Shown here: positions 7,697-11,455 of the stretch, piece after piece
How the letters are laid out: every line of letters begins with the position of its first letter
How positions within the stretch are numbered: the stretch's first letter is position 1
NCBI GenBank assembly: GCA_003030745.1
Contig: PYVG01000032.1
Location: forward strand, 1 to 11,455
Length of the DNA: 11,455 bases
Direction of reading: 5' to 3'
DNA from: Pseudidiomarina aestuarii
Lineage (GTDB): Bacteria > Pseudomonadota > Gammaproteobacteria > Enterobacterales > Alteromonadaceae
The notes under the pieces: generated by a model
Databases searched by the model: none
What the model saw: only the letters and a program-made list of their open reading frames with translations
Told to the model about the DNA's origin: nothing
Program-made: the position numbers and the translations under genes

Positions 7697-7732
7697 CATT
7701 TAAAAACAATAGTATAGCCACGACATTTAAAA
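7697..7732. repeat. AT-rich direct repeat upstream of the sigma-54 promoter
   Basis: The 9-mer CATTTAAAA occurs at 7697-7705 and again at 7724-7732, 27 bases apart, immediately before the sigma-54 promoter. A relative (CATTAAAAA) lies at 7681-7689. The whole stretch 7670-7733 is strongly AT-rich. Such DNA often bends or binds an accessory protein between an enhancer and a sigma-54 promoter. With a 9-base AT-rich word, chance is a real alternative. Confidence 0.35.
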
Positions 7733-7733
7733 G

Positions 7734-7750
7734 TTGGCACAACCTTTGCT
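7734..7750 (+). promoter_or_regulatory. Sigma-54 (RpoN) promoter
   Basis: TTGGCACAACCTTTGCT matches the -24/-12 consensus (TGGCAC, five bases, TTGCT) with correct spacing between the invariant GG (7736-7737) and GC (7748-7749). Transcription should start about 12 bases after the GC, near 7761. This leaves a leader of about 60 bases before the small exported-protein gene at 7823. An activator of the bacterial enhancer-binding class is required, but none is encoded in this window, and I could not identify an upstream activator palindrome in 7619-7733. Confidence 0.85.
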
Positions 7751-7822
7751 GTGTTCTTATCGACTTAACTAGTATTCACAGCCGTAACGTGAAGTATCAA
7801 AACCTCGATAAGGAAAACGAAA

Positions 7823-8101
7823 ATGAACACCATGTTAAAAGTAGCGGTTGCAGCAGTTGTTTTAAGCGTATCTAGCGGCGCATTGGCAAACGATGACAAG
7901 TCGTCACTGGAATTGAACTTAGGTGCAATGTTTAGTGCGCAAGTGGAGAGCATTCAAGTGGAACTCGTGAATGCGACCAAATCAGCACTCGAAGCAACGG
8001 TCAATGATTGGAAACTTGCTTTTGCTGACGACGAAAATGAATCAGACGTTACTGTGGCAGCAGTTGCCACCAACGCTGATGCTAAAGCTTCAGACGAGTA
8101 A
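7823..8101 (+). CDS. Small exported acidic protein, unknown function, sigma-54 driven
   Basis: I do not recognise this 92-residue protein. It has a textbook signal peptide (MNTMLK, hydrophobic core 6-17, cleavage after ALA at 20-22). The mature product is about 70 residues and acidic. Residues 28-67 (from SLELNLGAM to NDWKLAFA) look like one or two amphipathic helices, and the tail is rich in Asp, Glu, Ala and Val and is probably disordered. It contains no cysteine, lipobox or enzyme motif. TAAGGA at 7809-7814 lies 8 bases before the ATG, a good ribosome binding site. The gene is directly downstream of a near-consensus sigma-54 promoter and is followed after 17 bases by a tiny hydrophobic ORF, suggesting a two-gene, perhaps three-gene, unit. 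The role could be envelope-related, but that is only inference from export and regulation. Confidence 0.85.
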   Translation: MNTMLKVAVAAVVLSVSSGALANDDKSSLELNLGAMFSAQVESIQVELVNATKSALEATVNDWKLAFADDENESDVTVAAVATNADAKASDE

Positions 8102-8118
8102 GATCGGGGGAGCCAAGG

Positions 8119-8235
8119 ATGTTATTACAACCCATGTTCCTTACACTGATGATGATCGCACCCGTAGTTGGTACGGTAGTAGCGGGTGCGGTAGTCATCG
8201 CGTCTAGTGCGGTCAGCTCACACAAATCAGGGTGA
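8119..8235 (+). CDS. 38-residue hydrophobic small membrane protein
   Basis: This short ORF runs from ATG 8119 to TGA 8233-8235. GGGGGAG at 8106-8112 precedes the ATG by 6 bases, a strong ribosome binding site that is hard to explain otherwise. The protein is almost entirely hydrophobic: MLLQPMFLTLMMIAP at the start, then VVGTVVAGAVVIASSAV, and a polar SSHKSG tail. This fits one membrane-spanning helix with small-residue (Gly/Ala) faces that favour helix packing. No family is recognised. It begins 17 bases after the stop of the small exported protein and is probably co-transcribed from the sigma-54 promoter. It could partner the exported protein at the membrane. A purely regulatory leader peptide for the dipeptidase is a less likely alternative. 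Confidence 0.6.
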   Translation: MLLQPMFLTLMMIAPVVGTVVAGAVVIASSAVSSHKSG

Positions 8236-8276
8236 TCACCGATCCCAGTTGTGCTAGTCTGCAACTCTTCAAAAGT

Positions 8277-8290
8277 GACTCAATTGAGTC
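8277..8290. repeat. Perfect 14-bp palindrome before the dipeptidase gene
   Basis: GACTCAATTGAGTC is a perfect palindrome located 21 bases before the GTG start of the dipeptidase gene. In RNA it could form a 5-bp stem with an AATT loop, too weak to be a terminator and without a T-run. As DNA it has the size of a dimeric repressor site. No convincing sigma-70 promoter surrounds it. Confidence 0.6.
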
Positions 8291-8311
8291 GATAACTAGA
8301 GGAAGTTGCCG

Positions 8312-9511
8312 GTGAAACAGCATGTACTGATTGGCTTGGTGAGCGCCCTAACTTTAAGCGCTTCAGCAGTAGCACAAACCTATCAAGCAAGTGAGAAAGC
8401 AATTCAGCTTGCGCAAGATAATCTCATCATTGATACCCACATCGACGTGCCATATCGACTCGAAAAAGATTGGGAAGATGTCACGGTAGCGACCGAACGT
8501 GGCGACTTCGACTATCCGCGAGCAGTTGTCGGTGGTCTCAATGTGCCTTTCATGTCCATTTACATCCCAGCAAACCTCGAACGTACCGAAGGTGCCAGCT
8601 ATCAGTTAGCGCACAAACTCATTGATAGCATGGAAGCGCTTGCCTATCGCGCGCCGGATAAATTTGATATTGCCTACAGCGTGGCTGATGTCGAAGAGCA
8701 GTACGAGCGTGGCGTTATTTCGATCGCGATGGGAATGGAAAATGGCTCGCCGATTGAAGGCGATTTAGCAAACTTGCAAACTTTCTACGAGCGCGGCATT
8801 CGCTACATTACATTGGCGCACTCTGAATCAAATCATATTGCCGACTCGTCGTATGATATCCGGAAGCAATGGAACGGTTTAAGCCCATTTGGTGTTGAAC
8901 TCGTTGAAGCAATGAACAAAACGGGTGTCATGGTCGATATTTCGCATGTTTCTGACGACGCATTCTGGCAAACACTTGAAGTGACGAAAGTACCTGTCAT
9001 CGCATCACACTCGTCACTGCGTCGCTACACACCGGGCTTCGAACGCAATATGAGTGACGATATGATCAAAGCGCTCGCCGACAACGGTGGTGTCATCATG
9101 ATTAACTACGGCAGTTCGTTCGTCACGCAGCAAGCTAACCGCTACAACGCTATGATCGCGAAGCAAGCGGAAGCGATTCGTGAAGAGCTCGGTGCTGACT
9201 CTGAAGAAGCCCAAGCACGAATCGAGAAATTGCGCAGCAGCAATCCATATCCATTCGCAACATTAGAGCAAGTCTTAGACCATATCGACCATGTCGTTGA
9301 CTTGGTTGGTATTGAGTACGTCGGTATTGGTTCGGACTATGATGGCGTCGGTGACTCATTGCCTGTTGGACTCAAGGACGTTGCGAGCTACCCAAATTTG
9401 ATTCAAGGCTTACTGGATCGCGGCTATTCGGACGCAGATATCAAGAAAATCCTGAACGAAAATCTACTCCGCGTGTGGCGCGAAGTAGAGGCCTACGCCG
9501 CCACACACTAG
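8312..9511 (+). CDS. Exported membrane-dipeptidase (peptidase M19 family)
   Basis: M19 enzymes (renal dipeptidase family) are dizinc hydrolases of dipeptides, including some with D-residues. All expected ligands are seen, counting from GTG 8312 (399 residues): His43 and Asp45 (IDTHIDVPY), bridging Glu143 (GMENGSP), His212 (DISHVSD), His233 (IASHSS) and Asp342 (GSDYDGVGD). The 21-residue step between the last two histidines fits the family. A signal peptide (MKQHVLIGLVSALTLSASAVAQ) predicts export. I chose GTG 8312 because AGAGGAAG (8298-8305) lies 6 bases upstream. The in-frame TTG at 8306 directly abuts that site and is unlikely. The gene starts 76 bases after the tiny membrane-protein gene and no strong terminator lies between them, so read-through from the sigma-54 promoter is possible. 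The product would fit growth on peptides, like the exported amidase nearby. Confidence 0.95.
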   Translation: MKQHVLIGLVSALTLSASAVAQTYQASEKAIQLAQDNLIIDTHIDVPYRLEKDWEDVTVATERGDFDYPRAVVGGLNVPFMSIYIPANLERTEGASYQLAHKLIDSMEALAYRAPDKFDIAYSVADVEEQYERGVISIAMGMENGSPIEGDLANLQTFYERGIRYITLAHSESNHIADSSYDIRKQWNGLSPFGVELVEAMNKTGVMVDISHVSDDAFWQTLEVTKVPVIASHSSLRRYTPGFERNMSDDMIKALADNGGVIMINYGSSFVTQQANRYNAMIAKQAEAIREELGADSEEAQARIEKLRSSNPYPFATLEQVLDHIDHVVDLVGIEYVGIGSDYDGVGDSLPVGLKDVASYPNLIQGLLDRGYSDADIKKILNENLLRVWREVEAYAATH

Positions 9512-9520
9512 TCAACAGTA

Positions 9521-9584
9521 AATAGTGAACAGTGAAAAGACAAAGACGAACCATCACATCTCTTTGTCTTTTCCATTCACTATT
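9521..9584 (+). terminator. Long inverted repeat after the dipeptidase gene, possible terminator
   Basis: AAAAGACAAAGA (9535-9546) is a perfect inverse of TCTTTGTCTTTT (9561-9572), with one further G-C pair and a 14-base loop. After a small internal mismatch the pairing resumes for nine bases, AATAGTGAA (9521-9529) against TTCACTATT (9576-9584). The structure begins 9 bases after the stop codon, and the descending arm ends in TTTT. It could terminate the upstream transcript, but the stem is AT-rich and not typical. Confidence 0.55.
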
Positions 9585-9624
9585 CACCGTTCACCGTTCA
9601 CCGTTCACTATTCACTATTCACCA
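9576..9624. repeat. Seven tandem copies of a TTCAC-based heptamer
   Basis: Seven contiguous 7-bp units occupy 49 bases: TTCACTA, three TTCACCG, two TTCACTA and TTCACCA. Every unit keeps TTCAC, with variation limited to the last two bases. On the left side of the adjacent hairpin (9516-9536) three inverted relatives occur in tandem (CAGTAAA, TAGTGAA, CAGTGAA). The tract ends 12 bases before the S10 promoter -35. Slippage-prone spacer DNA or a protein-binding array are both possible; it is not coding. Confidence 0.85.
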
Positions 9625-9635
9625 GTCATTTGGTG

Positions 9636-9663
9636 TTGCTTTTCCTCTTCAAAAGCGTATAAT
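9636..9663 (+). promoter_or_regulatory. Sigma-70 promoter of the S10 ribosomal operon
   Basis: TTGCTT at 9636-9641 and a perfect TATAAT at 9658-9663 are separated by 16 bases. A GCG follows the -10 closely (TTCGCG), as in stringently controlled ribosomal promoters. The start point should be near 9670, giving a leader of about 170 bases before rpsJ, similar to the length in E. coli. Confidence 0.85.
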
Positions 9664-9669
9664 TCGCGA

Positions 9670-10151
<482 letters not shown>

Positions 10152-10189
10152 GCGGGCAGTAATAGGATTACACACGAGAGGTTTTAACA

Positions 10190-10834
10190 ATGGCTATTGG
10201 TCTAGTCGGTCGTAAAGTAGGAATGACTCGCGTCTTCCAAGAAGACGGCGCTTCTGTACCTGTTACTGTGATCGAAGTGACAGCAAACCGTGTGACTCAG
10301 GTTAAATCTGAGGACACCGACGGCTATCGTGCGCTTCAAGTTACAACAGGTGACAAAAAAGCAAACCGCGTTACTAAACCACTTGCGGGTCACTATGCGA
10401 AAGCTGGTGTCGAAGCAGGTCGCGGACTCTGGGAATTCCGCCTAGAGAACGGTGAAGGTGAAGATTACGCAGTAGGTTCTGAAATCACTGTCGAAATTTT
10501 TGCAGACACCAAAAAAGTTGACGTTACCGGCACCTCTAAAGGTAAAGGTTTCCAAGGTGCTGTTAAGCGCTGGAATTTCCGTACTCAAGACGCTACTCAT
10601 GGTAACTCGTTGTCGCATCGCGCTCCGGGTTCTATCGGTCAGAACCAGTCTCCGGGTCGGGTATTCAAGGGCAAGAAAATGGCAGGCCAAATGGGTAACA
10701 AGCAAATTACCGTGCAAACTCTAGATGTTGTACGTGTAGACGCTGAGCGTGGCTTGTTATTGGTTCGTGGCGCTGTCCCTGGTGCTACTGGCGGTGATGT
10801 CATCATCAAGCCAGCAGTCAAGGCTAAGGCGTAA
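10190..10834 (+). CDS. rplC: 50S ribosomal protein L3
   Basis: L3 is an early-assembly 23S rRNA-binding protein whose extended loop reaches the peptidyl-transferase centre. The 214-residue product is close to the E. coli length (209). Visible landmarks are [20 protein letters not shown] at the start, the [15 protein letters not shown] segment at 114-128, and the loop [21 protein letters not shown] at 147-167. That loop contains the glutamine region methylated by PrmB in E. coli. GAGAGG at 10176-10181 supports the ATG at 10190. It follows rpsJ by 38 bases and precedes rplD by 18, the normal S10 operon order. Confidence 0.98.
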   Translation: MAIGLVGRKVGMTRVFQEDGASVPVTVIEVTANRVTQVKSEDTDGYRALQVTTGDKKANRVTKPLAGHYAKAGVEAGRGLWEFRLENGEGEDYAVGSEITVEIFADTKKVDVTGTSKGKGFQGAVKRWNFRTQDATHGNSLSHRAPGSIGQNQSPGRVFKGKKMAGQMGNKQITVQTLDVVRVDAERGLLLVRGAVPGATGGDVIIKPAVKAKA

Positions 10835-10852
10835 CGTCCGAGGAGAATGGTG

Positions 10853-11455
10853 ATGGAATTAACATTTAAAGACGCAAAAGGCGCTCTTGAAGTTTCCGAA
10901 GCAACCTTTGGACGCGAGTTCAACGAAGCTTTGGTACATCAGGTAGTTGTTGCCTATGCAGCGGGTGCTCGTCAGGGCTCCAAAGCACAGAAAACGCGTT
11001 CTGAAGTATCTGGCGGTGGCAAAAAGCCATGGCGTCAAAAAGGTACTGGCCGTGCTCGTGCAGGTACTATCCGTAGCCCAATCTGGCGCTCTGGTGGTAC
11101 TACGTTTGCAGCAAAACCACGCAGCCACGACCAAAAAGTAAACAAAAAAATGTACCGCGGTGCTTTGAAAAGCATTTTGTCAGAATTGGTTCGTCAGGAC
11201 CGTCTGATTGTGGTCGAAAACTTTGGTGTTGATTCACCAAAGACCAAGCAATTAGCTGCCAAGTTAAAAGCAATGGATTTGAGTGACGTGTTGATCGTGA
11301 CCAAAGAAGTTGAAGAGAACTTGTTCTTAGCGTCACGCAACTTGCATAAAGTTGATGTACGTGATGTTCAAGGCGTTGATCCAGTAAGCCTGATTGCTTT
11401 TGAAAAAGTATTGATGACTGCTGAAGCAGTGAAGCAGCTTGAGGAGGTATTGTCA
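10853..11455 (+). CDS. rplD: 50S ribosomal protein L4, 3' end at window edge
   Basis: L4 binds 23S rRNA domain I, lines the exit tunnel and, in E. coli, represses its own operon through the S10 leader. Reading from ATG 10853 gives 201 codons to the last base of the window. This is the full E. coli length, so probably only the stop codon is missing. Conserved parts are MELTFKD at the start, [20 protein letters not shown] at 23-42, and the tunnel-loop sequence [15 protein letters not shown] from about residue 57. [19 protein letters not shown] follows, then NLHKVDVRD and [11 protein letters not shown] near the end. ATG 10847, GTG 10850 and ATG 10853 are in the same frame. AGGAG at 10841-10845 has proper spacing (7 bases) only to 10853, which also matches the family start. 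Confidence 0.97.
   Translation, partial: MELTFKDAKGALEVSEATFGREFNEALVHQVVVAYAAGARQGSKAQKTRSEVSGGGKKPWRQKGTGRARAGTIRSPIWRSGGTTFAAKPRSHDQKVNKKMYRGALKSILSELVRQDRLIVVENFGVDSPKTKQLAAKLKAMDLSDVLIVTKEVEENLFLASRNLHKVDVRDVQGVDPVSLIAFEKVLMTAEAVKQLEEVLS

Noticed and set aside
8268..8296. Sigma-70 promoter TTCAAA/GATAAC with the 14-bp palindrome in its spacer
   Set aside because: Both hexamers match only 4 of 6, and the start would fall near 8303, inside the ribosome binding site, so the transcript would lose it.
9576..9624. CRISPR array or DnaA-box cluster at the heptamer tract
   Set aside because: Units are only 7 bp with no spacers between them, and they do not match the DnaA box TTATCCACA.

Overview
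The window comes from a gammaproteobacterium. Ribosomal proteins S18, L9, S10, L3 and L4, the helicase DnaB, Zur and DusA all resemble their Escherichia coli counterparts closely. The moderate base composition, the exported peptide and amide hydrolases and the gene order suggest a marine, Alteromonadales-type organism. Idiomarinaceae is my best guess, but it is a guess from sequence flavour and not a proven placement.

Left part (1-4857). The window opens inside rpsR, followed by rplI and a strong intrinsic terminator. Next is a compact three-gene cassette: an ECF-type sigma factor, an overlapping single-pass membrane anti-sigma candidate that lacks zinc-ligand cysteines, and an exported DUF4097-type protein built on an approximately 18-residue SGD ladder. 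A second hairpin closes the cassette. dnaB follows, and converges on zur after only 10 bases.

Middle part (4858-7618). Divergent from zur is an exported amidase-signature enzyme with a complete Lys-Ser-Ser triad. It is followed by dusA (tRNA dihydrouridine synthase), whose probable extended -10 promoter lies inside a GC-rich inverted repeat.

Right part (7619-11455). An AT-rich region carries a near-consensus sigma-54 promoter at 7734-7750. It drives a small exported acidic protein (92 residues) and, 17 bases further on, an easily missed 38-residue hydrophobic protein (8119-8235) with its own strong ribosome binding site. An exported M19 dipeptidase with all its metal ligands follows. After that comes an unusual intergenic structure: a 12-bp perfect inverted repeat flanked by heptamer units, with seven tandem copies on the right and three degenerate inverted copies on the left. 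The S10 ribosomal operon then starts with a clear sigma-70 promoter, a structured leader of about 170 bases with a terminator-like hairpin (the layout expected for L4 autoregulation), and rpsJ, rplC and rplD. rplD runs to the last base of the window, probably lacking only its stop codon.

The two observations I would follow first are the sigma-54-driven small-protein pair and the sigma/anti-sigma/SGD-ladder cassette inserted between housekeeping genes.
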